From an uncultured Paracoccaceae bacterium (lineage in GTDB: Bacteria; Pseudomonadota; Alphaproteobacteria; Rhodobacterales; Rhodobacteraceae), in the NCBI GenBank assembly GCA_943787985.1, contig CALSOO010000001.1, forward strand, positions 344,060-408,059: a DNA stretch of 64,000 nt, read 5' to 3'. Under the pieces are notes generated by a model. It worked only from the letters and a program-made list of their open reading frames with translations. It had not been told where the DNA came from and made no database searches. A program made the position numbers and the translations under genes. Shown one piece after another: positions 50,912 to 60,535 of this stretch. Each line of letters starts with the position of its first letter. The first letter of the stretch is position 1.

Positions 50912-52329
50912 ATGAAGCGTATCAAAACAGACGTATCTGGTGATCGGGGCAGGGTCTGGTGGATTGTCCGTGGCCGCGGGTGCGAGTCCAAATGGGGGCG
51001 TCTGTGACCTTGCTTGAGGGCCACAAAATGGGCGGCGATTGCCTGAACTTTGGCTGCGTGCCGTCCAAGGCGCTGATCGCCAGTGGCAAGGCCGCCTACG
51101 GGCAGGCCCATACGCAGGCTTTTGGCGTTGCCGATGTTGTGCCTACAGTGGACTACGCGGCCGCCAAGGACCACGTGGCAGACGTGATCGCTACGATTGC
51201 ACCCATCGACAGCCAGGAGCGGTTCGAGGGCTTTGGCGTCAACGTCATCCGGAATTCGGCACGTTTGTATCCGCAACTGAGGTCAGGCCGGGGACACCAT
51301 CATCACGCGCGCCGCGATTGTGATTGCGACGGGTTCCTCCCTTTGGTGCCGCCTATTCCCGGGCTGGAGACTGTCCCTTATGAGACAAACGAGACCTTGT
51401 TTGATCTGCGCGACAGCCCGAACACCTTGTTGATCATCGGCGGCGGGCCCATCGGCATGGAAATGGCGCAGGCGCATGTCCGGCTTGGCTCCAAGGTGAC
51501 CGTGATCGAAGGGCGCAAGGCGCTGGGCAAGGATGACCCTGAACTGGCCGAGGTCGTTCTAGACACGTTGCGTGACGAAGGGGTCGAAATCGCCGAGACT
51601 GCAATGGCGGCGAAGATCGCGGCACGGCAGGTGCAATCGAGCGTCGAAGCCAAAGACGGGCGTGTCTTTCAAGGGCACGCATTTGTTGATGGCCGTTGGG
51701 CGCAAAGCCAACACGGACAAGCTGAACCTTGACGTTGCTGGCATCGAGACCACGCGCACAGGCATCAAGGTGGATGCAGGCTGCGGACGACCAACCGCAA
51801 GGTCTATGCCATTGGCGATGTGGCAGGAGGGCTGCAGTTCACCCATGTGGCGGGGTATCACGCGGGGGTCATCATCCGCTCGATGCTGTTTGGATTGCCG
51901 TCCAAGGCAAAGGCCGCTCACATTCCGTGGGTCACCTTCACCGATCCTGAACTGGCGCAGGTGGGGATGACTGAAGCGCAAGCGCGCCAAGAGCACGGCG
52001 ACAGCCTTGAGGTCGTCAGGTTTGATTATGCGCACAATGACCGCGCAATTGCAGAACGCAAAACCAAAGGGTTCATCAAAGTCATGATCGTCAAAGGGCG
52101 TCCCGTCGGGGCGTCGATTGTCGGCTATCAGGCGGGCGAGTTGATCAACCTGTGGGCGCTGGCGCTCGCCAATAATATGAAGATGAGCCAGATTGCGGCA
52201 ATGGTCGCGCCGTACCCGACGATCGGCGAAGTGAACAAACGAGTGGCTGGAGCCTATTTTACACCCCGATTGTTTGATAACCCTACGGTGAAACGCGTGG
52301 TCGGGTTTGTCCAACGCTTCATTCCATAA
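50912..52329 (+). CDS. FAD-dependent pyridine nucleotide-disulfide oxidoreductase, mercuric-reductase-like (indels)
   Basis: MKRIKTDVLVIGAGSGGLSVAAGASQMGASVTLLEG is the FAD fold. The redox disulfide is GGDCLNFGCVPSKALIASG, the NAD fold is LLIIGGGPIGMEMAQAHVRLGSKVT, and FAD is again bound by VYAIGDVAGGLQFTHVAGYHAG. The C-terminal dimer domain ends near APYPTIGEVNKRV: the catalytic His of the usual HPT..E motif is replaced by Tyr, so the reaction may differ from dihydrolipoamide or mercuric reductases. Frame changes occur at about 50930, 50975, 51275, 51620, 51690 and 51785. The substrate is unknown. Confidence 0.8.
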
Positions 52330-52343
52330 CGACTAGAGGCACA

Positions 52344-53740
52344 ATGCTCAATTCTCTCTCTGGCCGCTTTCTGATCCTGACGACAGTCTTTGTGATGCTG
52401 GCTGAGGTGCTGATTTTTGTGCCCTCTATTGCGCGGTTTCGTGAAGACTATTTGCTCAACCATCTGGAACGGGCCCAGATTGCGTCTCTGGCGTTGTTGG
52501 CAGACGATATGTTAGACAGCGCGCTTGAGGCAGGAGTTGCTGGAAAACGCAGGCGTGTTCAACGTGGTGCTGCGCCGGGATGAAGTGCGCCAGTTGATGT
52601 TGTCGACGCCGATGCCACAACCCGATCGCCAAGACGTTTGATCTGCGTGACGGCACTGCGCCCGTTTTGATCCGTGATGCGATGATGCGGTTGGTTCAGC
52701 CGGAGGAGGACGTGATTCGTGTGATCGGCGCCCCGTTGCGTGAGGCTGGTTTACTCATTGAAGTTACAATGGAAACGGGCCCGTTGCGCGCGGCGATGAT
52801 CGACTACGGCATTCGTATTCTTGATGCTGTCTGCGGTGATTTCAGTTTTCACCGCAGTGCTGCTGTTCCTTGCGGTACGCGCCATCCTGGTCAAACCGAT
52901 CAAAGGGCGTGGTGGAGCATATGCAGCGCTATGCAGCTGCACCCGAAGACGCGCGGCGGATCATCACGCCGGCAGCGGGGGTGACAGAACTGCGTGAAGC
53001 CGAAGAAGCGTTGAAGTCCATGCAGACGGAACTCACCAGTGCTTTGCGTCAGAAAGAGCGTCTTGCCCAGCTTGGCAGTGCGGTCAGCAAAATCAGCCAC
53101 GATTTGCGCAATATCCTGACCTCTGCTCAGCTTTTTACCGATCGCATCGAGATGAGCGAAGATCCGTTGGTCGCCCGCTTGGCTCCGAAGCTTGGTGAAC
53201 TCCATTTCCCGTGCTGTGCATCTATGCGAAAGCACGCTGGCTTTTGGCAAAGCCGAAGAGCCAAGCCCGACATTGTCTGTCGTTGCGCTCGCGCCAATCG
53301 TTGTGGATGTGATTGAAAGCGAACGCCTTGCTGCACAAGATCATGACCTGAGTTTTTCCGAAGATATCCCCGAAACCATGCATGTGCGTGCGGATGCCGA
53401 GCAGCTGTTTCGCGTTCTCGCCAACCTTGTTCGCAATGCCCGCCAAGCGATCATTGCGCGGGGTTTGTCCGCCGAAATTAATATCTGTGGCACTGAGGAT
53501 GATAGCGGCGTGGTTCATCAGGATCTCCGACACAGGCCCCGGTCTGCCGTCAAAAGCCCAAGAGCATTTGTTTCACGCCATTTCAGGGCGGTGTCACAAA
53601 GGGGGCTCCGGTCTTGGGCTTGGCCATCTCTGCAGAATTGGTCAGAGGCCACGGTGGAACACTGGATTTGGAACGCACCGGCGCAGAGGGCACAACGTTT
53701 TGCATTCGGTCTGCCCAAGGGTGATGGAACCTTAGTGTAA
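52344..53740 (+). CDS. Sensor histidine kinase (indels)
   Basis: The N-terminal transmembrane helix (RFLILTTVFVMLAEVLIFVPSI) is followed by a periplasmic part and a second helix (SAVISVFTAVLLFLAVRAILVKPIKG, HAMP-like). The H box is SAVSKISHDLRNILTSAQLF, the N box is FRVLANLVRNARQAI, G1 is ISDTGPGLPSKAQEHLF and G2 is GGSGLGLAIS. It autophosphorylates and passes phosphate to an unseen response regulator; none is adjacent. Frame changes occur at about 52530, 52620, 52840, 52910, 53200, 53515, 53580 and 53630. It starts 14 bases after the flavoprotein, so the three genes 50157-53740 may form an operon. Confidence 0.82.
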
Positions 53741-53808
53741 TTTTCTTTGAATTGCGCTGAAACGAGGGCTTGCATAAACGGCGAACCAAGACTAAACCGC
53801 CCATCAAC

Positions 53809-53885
53809 GGACCGATAGCTCAGCTGGATAGAGTACCTGACTACGAATCAGGGGGTCGGGGGTTCGAATCCTCCTCGGTCCGCCA
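53809..53885 (+). tRNA. tRNA-Arg (anticodon ACG)
   Basis: This 77-base cloverleaf has acceptor GGACCGA / TCGGTCC, D arm AGCTCAGCTGGATAGAGT, anticodon stem CCTGA / TCAGG with loop CTACGAA (anticodon ACG, read as ICG), T arm GGGGG-TTCGAAT-CCTCC, then G and an encoded CCA. It stands 103 bases from the 3' end of a tyrosine integrase, the usual layout of a tRNA attachment site. Confidence 0.97.
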
Positions 53886-53940
53886 CTAATCTAATTTAAG
53901 TTATTGATTTTATTGCATTTTGCCTCTTTGCGTGAAATTC

Positions 53941-53961
53941 GTTCCCACACCTGTTCCCACA
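53941..53961 (+). repeat. Short direct repeat between tRNA-Arg and integrase
   Basis: GTTCCCACA occurs at 53941-53949 and again at 53953-53961. Similar repeats near tRNA integrases can be arm-type recombinase sites; that role here is inference. Confidence 0.4.
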
Positions 53962-53988
53962 GTTTGCTCTTGTTCGATTTACGTTTGT

Positions 53989-55014
53989 TCATACATCTGT
54001 CTTGCCCGTAACTAACTTGCGTTGATCTTCGCGGCTGATTTGTCCGTAGCTGCGCAAGGTGGTCAGAACATCAGTGTGTCCAAGGTTTTGAGACGTCGCC
54101 ACCAATTCTGCAACCGAAGTACAGTTCTTTGCAATGTGGCGGGCCAGCATGTGGCGAAAGGCGTGGGGACCGTAGTTGGGAACACCTGCGGTTTCAAACG
54201 CGATGCGAACGATCTTGCGCACGGGTTCGGTGCTTTTCCAGTGACCGCGTGTAAAGCCATCTGCTTCAAAGCCTGAATTTGACTTGGCAGCAATTGCAGT
54301 TGCTGGGAACAGTGGGTCATCGGGGCCGTATAACGCCACTTCGTCGCAATGGGTTATCCATTCGGCAAGGGCGGTTTCGGCTTCTTCAAACCCTTTGGCA
54401 AAGAATGTGTAGATGACCTTGCCAAACTTTGTCGCCACTTCGCGCGGGTTCTGTGTGACAGATTGTTCCTGCAGATCAACGTGTTTGATCTTGAGCGATA
54501 CCAAAGCAGTGACACGAACGCCCGTTAGGCACAGCAATGCAAAGATGGCCTTGTCGCGCAATTGTTGTGGTGTGGTGCTTGGCATAAGTGCAAGTGCGCG
54601 TTTGGCTTGGTTGATGCTGGGCGCAGGGCGGGGTGGGGCCGCGCGTGCCTCTGCTTCGTCACGCCGGGACAAATTGAAGTAATCCGCATCTGCCGCCTTG
54701 ATACGACTGCGGAACCCATCTTGCTGGGAAAGCCACAGGATAAATTCACGCAAAGTGGCCAAGACAGATCGCATGGTCGATTTGCCCAAGGGTCTTCCGG
54801 TCTTTGTCTTGCTTTGTTCCAAGTAAGTACGGAACCCCATAGCCTGCCTAATATGAAAGCGTGCAAAGTCCTTACGTCCATTCCAAACGTCAAAGCGTTC
54901 AAGGGCTGCGATTTCACGATCCAGCGTTTTTTCGGAAAGCTGGCGGGCGAATTTGCGATATTCCAGAAAGCTGTGTTTCAGTCGTTCATTCTTCTCATTG
55001 GGTCGTTTGGTCAT
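53989..55014 (-). CDS. Tyrosine-family site-specific integrase
   Basis: This intact protein takes the start at ATG 55014, which follows AGGAACTTACCC and gives MTKRPNEKNERLKHSF; 341 aa. An N-terminal SAM-like DNA-binding domain (about residues 10-110, FLEYRKFARQLSEKTLDREI) precedes the catalytic domain with Arg in CLTGVRVTALVSLKIKHVDL, HAFRHMLARHIAKN (HxxR), LGHTDVLTTLRSYGQIS (His and nucleophile Tyr). All catalytic residues look present. It likely integrated a genetic element at the adjacent tRNA-Arg. A longer frame to 55077 is less likely. Confidence 0.92.
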   Translation of the reverse strand: MTKRPNEKNERLKHSFLEYRKFARQLSEKTLDREIAALERFDVWNGRKDFARFHIRQAMGFRTYLEQSKTKTGRPLGKSTMRSVLATLREFILWLSQQDGFRSRIKAADADYFNLSRRDEAEARAAPPRPAPSINQAKRALALMPSTTPQQLRDKAIFALLCLTGVRVTALVSLKIKHVDLQEQSVTQNPREVATKFGKVIYTFFAKGFEEAETALAEWITHCDEVALYGPDDPLFPATAIAAKSNSGFEADGFTRGHWKSTEPVRKIVRIAFETAGVPNYGPHAFRHMLARHIAKNCTSVAELVATSQNLGHTDVLTTLRSYGQISREDQRKLVTGKTDV

Positions 55015-55250
55015 GGGTAAGTTCCTATGGGTTGGTCTCGAATCGGTAAGGCTTTTTTGCTGGGGAAATGGGCGCATTCAGCAACGTAAACCCCAGATTT
55101 TGGAAATTGAGGAATGCCCGCCCCTCGCGCAATGTCCTCGCGATAGGCAGGGGGCTGGATGGAAGGTTCAAATCAGCGCTGGGCAGGTGGTTTTGCGGGC
55201 GTTGCGCGGCAGTGTCCCAGATGGAAATACACGGGGGGATATGTCCACCA

Positions 55251-55535
55251 TTATAATGCCGCTTCTTGCCGTGTTATTGTGAGGTCCAGTTTGCAGCGGA
55301 CCTCTGGCAGGTCGCTCAACGATATTGGCTTGCAAACGATACCTTCGCAGACGCCACAAAGGGCTGTTAGCATGACTTTGTTGCCGTCAATTTTGCAGTC
55401 AGCCATGCCACCTGCTGGCAAGTGGGATTTCCTACACGGCAGGCAATAGAGTTCGCACAGACCTGTCTTGACCTTGCGGCCTTCGCGCTGGGCGACGATG
55501 TGATTGCGCAAGTCATCAATGGAGCTTGTTGACAT
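55251..55535 (-). CDS. Small Cys-rich hypothetical protein of the island
   Basis: The start at ATG 55535 gives MSTSSIDDLRNHIVAQREG; 94 aa. CELYCLPCRKSHLP, MADCKID and LCGVCEGIVCKP hold seven Cys in pairs, so a zinc ribbon or Fe-S site is plausible. The C-terminal part (EVRCKLDLTITRQEAAL) looks like a beta strand. I do not recognise the family. The frame lies between the integrase and the next minus-strand gene and is read in the same direction as both. Confidence 0.5.
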   Translation of the reverse strand: MSTSSIDDLRNHIVAQREGRKVKTGLCELYCLPCRKSHLPAGGMADCKIDGNKVMLTALCGVCEGIVCKPISLSDLPEVRCKLDLTITRQEAAL

Positions 55536-55577
55536 GGTGATACTGTCTTCGCCTGCGGCGCAAGCGCACGACACGGG

Positions 55578-56297
55578 TTACAGGATATCGAGCAGCTCGC
55601 GCGCATACTTCGAAACGGAAGGCCCTTTGCCGTTCACATCCGAGGTCCGGCGTTTGTCGCGGATGTATGGGCGTACCAATTGCTGCATCGCGTCCTTGGG
55701 GAAGCAATAGCCTCCGCGCGTGTATTTCCCACGCACATCGGTAAAGATAACGCGCAAGTCTTGTGCGCCGCTGTTTTTGAACACCGCCGCAATGCGCTCT
55801 GCTGCCTCGGGGTCTCCCATGCACAGGGCGTATTCGTTGAACATCCAATTCCCAAGATATGTAGGAACGGAAAGGGTGCGATACGCAATTCGTTTCGCAA
55901 TCTGCGATGTTTGGTCAATGCGGTAAGCGGTGAGTACAGCAAGCATTAACCCTTGGAGATGTGACTTGGTAAAGTCGCCAATCATGCCTTCCAGTGCTTG
56001 ATTGATCTCCTGCCGGATGACAGCCGCGCCTTTCTGGTCAATACCTTTCGTGAGCAAGTCGCTATATTGCGTCGCGAGAGACAGGTAATTCAATTTGAAC
56101 GTGTCGGTTTCGCGGGTGGATGCCGCCCGTGACAGGTGCCCAACAACGCTGTAAGCACAACTCGCATCGAGACGTTTGGAGGTCACCGGTGAGAACATGA
56201 GTGTCTCTTCGGAAACATCCACACTGGTGCCAACTTGCGCCATGCTTTTTTGTATAGCAGGCGGGCAATGCTGATTGATGAGGTCGATGAATTCCAT
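55578..56297 (-). CDS. Hypothetical protein of the island, 239 aa
   Basis: An intact frame starts MEFIDLINQHCPPAIQKSM. It looks helical, with few hydrophobic runs. Residues 68-120 (LNYLSLATQYSDLLTKGIDQKGAAVIRQEI...) and a basic C-terminal region (RGKYTRGGYCFPKDAMQQLVRPYIRDKRR) suggest a soluble, perhaps nucleic-acid-binding protein, but I name no function. The stop is 43 bases upstream of the small Cys-rich gene and the direction is the same, so the two may be co-transcribed. Confidence 0.6.
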   Translation of the reverse strand: MEFIDLINQHCPPAIQKSMAQVGTSVDVSEETLMFSPVTSKRLDASCAYSVVGHLSRAASTRETDTFKLNYLSLATQYSDLLTKGIDQKGAAVIRQEINQALEGMIGDFTKSHLQGLMLAVLTAYRIDQTSQIAKRIAYRTLSVPTYLGNWMFNEYALCMGDPEAAERIAAVFKNSGAQDLRVIFTDVRGKYTRGGYCFPKDAMQQLVRPYIRDKRRTSDVNGKGPSVSKYARELLDIL

Positions 56298-56708
56298 TGT
56301 CTGCTCCTGTTATGTTGGAAAGGATATCAAGTGATAGATTGTACAGCTTTCCACTGGCCGTACCGCAAGGCTGCGTTTGAAGCCGTACCGCACCCGTACA
56401 CGCCATTGGTGTGCCACAGGAACCTGATTTAACAAAGGATACTGTTTGAGCGGCTGTGGAACTGTCACTGCGCAATTGTGGACGCCGTTGGTGGGAGAGG
56501 CTGCTGGCGCTTCTGTCGGGCGCGACACAAGGCGGCAAACGTGATGGAACGGGGACAGATCTCTGCCGGTGGGCTATGCAATCGGGAGCGAACAACGACA
56601 ACAGGTCAGAAAAGCATAAATTCATGGCTGTTCCCTCAATTCAAACGTAAAAGGAATGAAACCGCACGCGTAGAGCCAACAAGGCCCGGCCAAACAGGAG
56701 CCCAATCC
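56298..56708. other. Gene-free stretch after the island genes
   Basis: About 410 bases without a defensible reading frame. I looked here for a second copy of the tRNA-Arg 3' end as the far attachment site and found none. Confidence 0.4.
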
Positions 56709-57362
56709 ATGGTAGAGCCCGAAACTTTCACTTTTCTTGCGGACCTTGCAAAAAACAATCGCAAAGTCTGGATGGATGCGAACCGTGAAGCGCGCGACGA
56801 TGCATTGCGCAACTTCACAGGGATTGCGACGACATTGCATGACTATGCCGATCGCTTCGATCACAACGTGGCAGATGCAAGGATCAAGCCAAAGCAAAGC
56901 TTTTCCAGGTTTTTCCAAGAGGCACGAGATCGTGTTGGACCGGGGTTGTATCGTAAGGATGTTGATGTGTTCGCCAACGCGGGTCACCCTGCCGAGGATG
57001 TTGGATATTACCTGCACATCGAGCCCGGAAACTGCTACGCTGGGGCAGGGCTGTTCCATCTGGGCAAAGAGGCGCTCGCCAGTTTGCGCGCGCGGGTGAT
57101 TGAGGACCCTCAAGGCTTGGATGACCTTGCACAGGACGCGGACTTTAAGGCGGCTTTTCCCGATGGGATTGTGACCCGCAAAATGTTGAGCGCTGTACCG
57201 GATGGTTTCGACCCGCAGGATCCGGCAGCTCCCTACCTGAAAATGGTCGGGTTGGGGTGCCGGCAAAACATCCCTGATACGCTGCTATTGGACGATGATG
57301 TGATTGATCTTTTGATCGAGATATTCCGCCCCGCCAGCCAATTGGTCAGATACTTTGACTGA
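56709..57362 (+). CDS. DUF2461 (TIGR02453-type) family protein
   Basis: This intact protein takes the start at ATG 56709 (MVEPETFTFLADLAKNNRKVWMDANR); 217 aa. The family pattern is clear: FLxxLAxNNxKxWM at the N-terminus, then RFFQEARDRVG, PAEDVGYYLHIEPGNCYAGAGLFH and SLRARVIEDP. Found in many bacteria and fungi; its biochemical role is not known to me. An upstream in-frame extension to 56478 lacks family residues and is rejected. Confidence 0.82.
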   Translation: MVEPETFTFLADLAKNNRKVWMDANREARDDALRNFTGIATTLHDYADRFDHNVADARIKPKQSFSRFFQEARDRVGPGLYRKDVDVFANAGHPAEDVGYYLHIEPGNCYAGAGLFHLGKEALASLRARVIEDPQGLDDLAQDADFKAAFPDGIVTRKMLSAVPDGFDPQDPAAPYLKMVGLGCRQNIPDTLLLDDDVIDLLIEIFRPASQLVRYFD

Positions 57363-57534
57363 ACCCCCGCAGCACCAATCAAAGAACCGGTCGCTGCTGC
57401 GATTGGAATGGCAGGTGCCGCGTTTCCAAGGGGCACCAATTTGGGGGTGATACCGCACTTGCGCCGAAATATAACTGCCATAAGATCAGCGGGCGGAAAG
57501 TGAAAACGTCGACCCCTTGTGAAGGACCCACACA

Positions 57535-58281
57535 ATGAGCAACGCCAACATCCCTCCCAAACCCGGCGGCTTCATTCCACGTGATCGCAACTGGCAGCCT
57601 GATGCGTTGACCCCGCCATATAAGACAAGTGTCAAACGCAGTCCGCAGTCCGCGCTTTTGTCGTTCCCTACAACGTTGAGCGAAGAGACCTCGCCTGTGT
57701 TCGGGCACAATATGCTGGGCGCATTGGACAATGATCTGATCCACAACTTTGCCCGATCAGGCGAAAGTGCCATTGGTCCGCGCATTATTGTGCACGGGCG
57801 GGTTTTGGACGAGCACGGGCGTGGTGTTCCCGGGGCATTGCTTGAGTTTTGGCAAGCTAACGCAGGTGGGCGCTACCGGCACAAAAAAGAGAGCTACCTC
57901 GCCCCGTTGGACCCAAATTTTGGCGGATGCGGACGGACCATAACGGCTGAAGACGGTAGCTACGAATTCGCGACCATTCAACCGGGACCCTACCCGTGGC
58001 CCAATGGTATGAATGATTGGCGCCCTGCCCACATTCACTTTTCAATTTTCGGGCATGGTTTTGCCCAACGCCTTATCACTCAAATGTACTTCGAGGGAGA
58101 TCCACACATTCAGCGTTGCCCCATTGTGGGAATCCTGAAAACCCAGGAGGCGATTGACGCGCTCACAGCACCTTTGGATATGAACCGCACTGTTCCGATG
58201 GACAGCCGCGCCTTTAAGTTCGACATGGTAATACGCGGACGCCGCCAGACTTATTTTGAGAACCGTAAGGAAGGGATGTAG
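57535..58281 (+). CDS. pcaH: Protocatechuate 3,4-dioxygenase, beta subunit
   Basis: This intact 248-aa protein carries the non-heme iron site: the Tyr in [27 protein letters not shown] and its two His residues, plus a further Tyr in the QMYFEGD region. [29 protein letters not shown] is the intradiol-dioxygenase core. With PcaG it opens the ring of protocatechuate to beta-carboxy-cis,cis-muconate, the entry step of the beta-ketoadipate route. The pcaBCDQ neighbours often seen are absent. pcaG follows after one base. Confidence 0.94.
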   Translation: MSNANIPPKPGGFIPRDRNWQPDALTPPYKTSVKRSPQSALLSFPTTLSEETSPVFGHNMLGALDNDLIHNFARSGESAIGPRIIVHGRVLDEHGRGVPGALLEFWQANAGGRYRHKKESYLAPLDPNFGGCGRTITAEDGSYEFATIQPGPYPWPNGMNDWRPAHIHFSIFGHGFAQRLITQMYFEGDPHIQRCPIVGILKTQEAIDALTAPLDMNRTVPMDSRAFKFDMVIRGRRQTYFENRKEGM

Positions 58282-58282
58282 G

Positions 58283-58894
58283 ATGCAACGTCTTGATTAT
58301 CTTCGAGAAAGCCCAAGCCAAACTGCAGGGCCATATGTTCATATCGGTTGTACGCCCAATTTTACGGGCCTTGATATGTACGGTGGTGACCTTGGTGCCA
58401 CGATGAAAACGGGTCCAGTGCAAGGCACTGAAATCACCATAAAGGGTATCGTTTTCGATGGCACAGGCACGGCACTGCGCGATGCTATGATCGAGATATG
58501 GCAACCTGACGCAGCGGGGCTGTTTGCGTCCGCCAACGAAACCCGGGGCACGGCTGACCCGAATTTCACTGGTTGGGGGCGCTCTCCGGGGGACATGGAC
58601 ACAGGCGAGTTCACGTTCGAGACCGTAAAACCCGGGGCGGTGCCGTTTCCTGATGGTCGGATGCAAGCGCCCCATATAACGGCGTGGATCGTGGCGCGTG
58701 GCATCAACATCGGGTTGCACACGCGCATCTACTTTGAAGACGAAGCAGAGGCCAACGCCGCCGATCCCATCCTGACCCGTATTGAGCATCAGAACCGCAT
58801 CCCGACGTTGCTCGCACAAAAGCAAAACGACGGATCCTACAGGTTTGACATCCATCTTCAGGGGCCGAGTGAGACGATCTTTTTTGATATCTGA
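58283..58894 (+). CDS. pcaG: Protocatechuate 3,4-dioxygenase, alpha subunit
   Basis: This intact 203-aa protein has SPSQTAGPYVHIGCTPNF, ITIKGIVFDGTGTALRDAMIEIWQPDAAG, FETVKPGAVPFPDGRMQAPHITAWIVARGI and TRIYFEDE. As usual the alpha subunit keeps the fold but lacks the full iron-ligand set. It starts one base after pcaH and must be co-translated with it. Confidence 0.93.
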   Translation: MQRLDYLRESPSQTAGPYVHIGCTPNFTGLDMYGGDLGATMKTGPVQGTEITIKGIVFDGTGTALRDAMIEIWQPDAAGLFASANETRGTADPNFTGWGRSPGDMDTGEFTFETVKPGAVPFPDGRMQAPHITAWIVARGINIGLHTRIYFEDEAEANAADPILTRIEHQNRIPTLLAQKQNDGSYRFDIHLQGPSETIFFDI

Positions 58895-58987
58895 GTCGGT
58901 GGCACAGCCCTGTTCGGACGTGATGTTTGCCGGCCATTCAATTGGGATATGTCTGTCCAAAGGATATTGGCAAAAGCGGCCTTTATT

Positions 58988-60359
58988 TCACGCCGGGGTA
59001 TGGCTTGTGGGTGACAAGACAACATCCAAAAGCGCGCTGAACCCTGATACATCCAGCCTATCGAAATCCGCGCAAAGCGCGCGCATTTCCTCCGCACGGT
59101 CCGTACCAAGGGCCGGCTCTGCAAACATGCGGTATTTGGCCAGCCATTTCGGCATCACTCAGCGGTTGATCAACATCACCACGCGGGGTTCTTGGCGCAG
59201 CTTCAAAGCGGCGTCCGTTGCGGGTGACAAGTGTGACAGCAGCCCAACGTTTCTCCACGCTTTTGAGGGTTAGTGCCTCGTCGTCTATCAACTGAACAGC
59301 GGGTACTGACCCTCAAAATATCAGCATCATTCAAAATCTCGGGGTGACATTTCTGTCGCACCGAAAACACCGCGCACAATCATCGTAGCGACAGGGAAGG
59401 CGATGGAATACGCCAACTCGTCCATGCTTTGCGGGCGGTGCCCTGCCAGGCGCGTGGCGTAGTGAAATGTGCGGATTTCGACGGATGCGATCTCGGAATG
59501 ATGCAGGCCATTTTCTGTCATCAATTCATGGGCCGCGTCCATCGAGGGATGGGCCCAGCGACAGCAAGGATATTTTTTGTAATGCGTATGATCGAGGGTC
59601 AACCAATGGGCCCCAAGGTCCTCCCAATATGGGGCGGCCTCTTCACTCTCGCAGGTGAGGGCAGGGGCGCCGGTGAAGCCTTCTTTTGCCAGATAAGCTG
59701 CCGTTACGCCCGAAGGCGCCCCCCCATCCGACACCGTCGCGCACCATGGTCGGAAAATCGATGCAGCGCATCATTTGGCTGCGCGGGCCGTGATATTCTG
59801 CGATCCCGACGGCGTGGCGTATTTGCTCGGGGGACGCGTCCAAAATGCGGGCTGTGGCCGCTGCAACGCCAACGGCGGTCCACGCACCGGACGTGTGATA
59901 GTCGGGACAGGTCGCATGTTGGACCTGACCCGCGCGATAACTGACCTCATAGGCAATCGCGAGCCAGACAGCGAAATCCGCACCCGTGATGTCGCGCCCC
60001 AATGACCGCTGTGCATCCGCGACGGCGAGAAGAGCAGGGAAGACAGCAGATCCTGCGTGCCCCTTGTTCGGGGTCGTGCCGTCGTGGGCGTCTATGCTGT
60101 CAACGGTGAAGCCGCCCGCCATTGCGGCGCCTGCGGGGCTAACGCTGCGCCCGTCCATGAGCATGCGCGCACCACCTCCCGCAGCAGGGCCGAATAGGGT
60201 GGCGGCGGTGCGTCGTGCGATTTGCGACATTTCAGTGCTGGCCCCGATTGCAGCGACGCCCATTGTATCAGTAAAGCTGCACCTTAGCATCGCGCGCATG
60301 TCGGCGTTCAGGTCCGCAAAGGTCAATTGGGTGGTGAAGGCTTCGACACGCGTCGGCAT
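58988..60359 (-). CDS. MmgE/PrpD-family protein (2-methylcitrate-dehydratase-like; indels)
   Basis: The start at 60359 gives MPTRVEAFTTQLTFADLNADMRAMLRCSFTDTMGVAAIGAS. Then come FTVDSIDAHDGTTPNKGHAGSAVFPALLAVAD, VWLAIAYEVSYRAG, YHTSGAWTAVGVAAATARIL, and after shifts at about 59720 and 59335 the segment HTHYKKYPCCRWAHPSMDAAHEL and the end DVSGFSALLDVVLSPTSHTPA at TGA 58988-58990. A further shift lies near 59130. The reconstructed length of about 457 aa is normal. It is convergent with pcaG. The family includes 2-methylcitrate dehydratase and other lyases, so the substrate is unknown. Confidence 0.8.
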
Positions 60360-60535
60360 AGGGGGCTTCGCTTTGGTTGGGGCATGTCCGAGAGGTTCGG
60401 CATTTCTACCCAACAGCTTGGCACGGCATGTCCAGCCATGCAGCACATTTCTGGCGGGTCAGCCCTGAGCGGACGTGAGTGAAACGTATTGCAGGCAAGG
60501 TTTTTGTGAGTGACGCGCCTGAGGGATCGTTTCGA

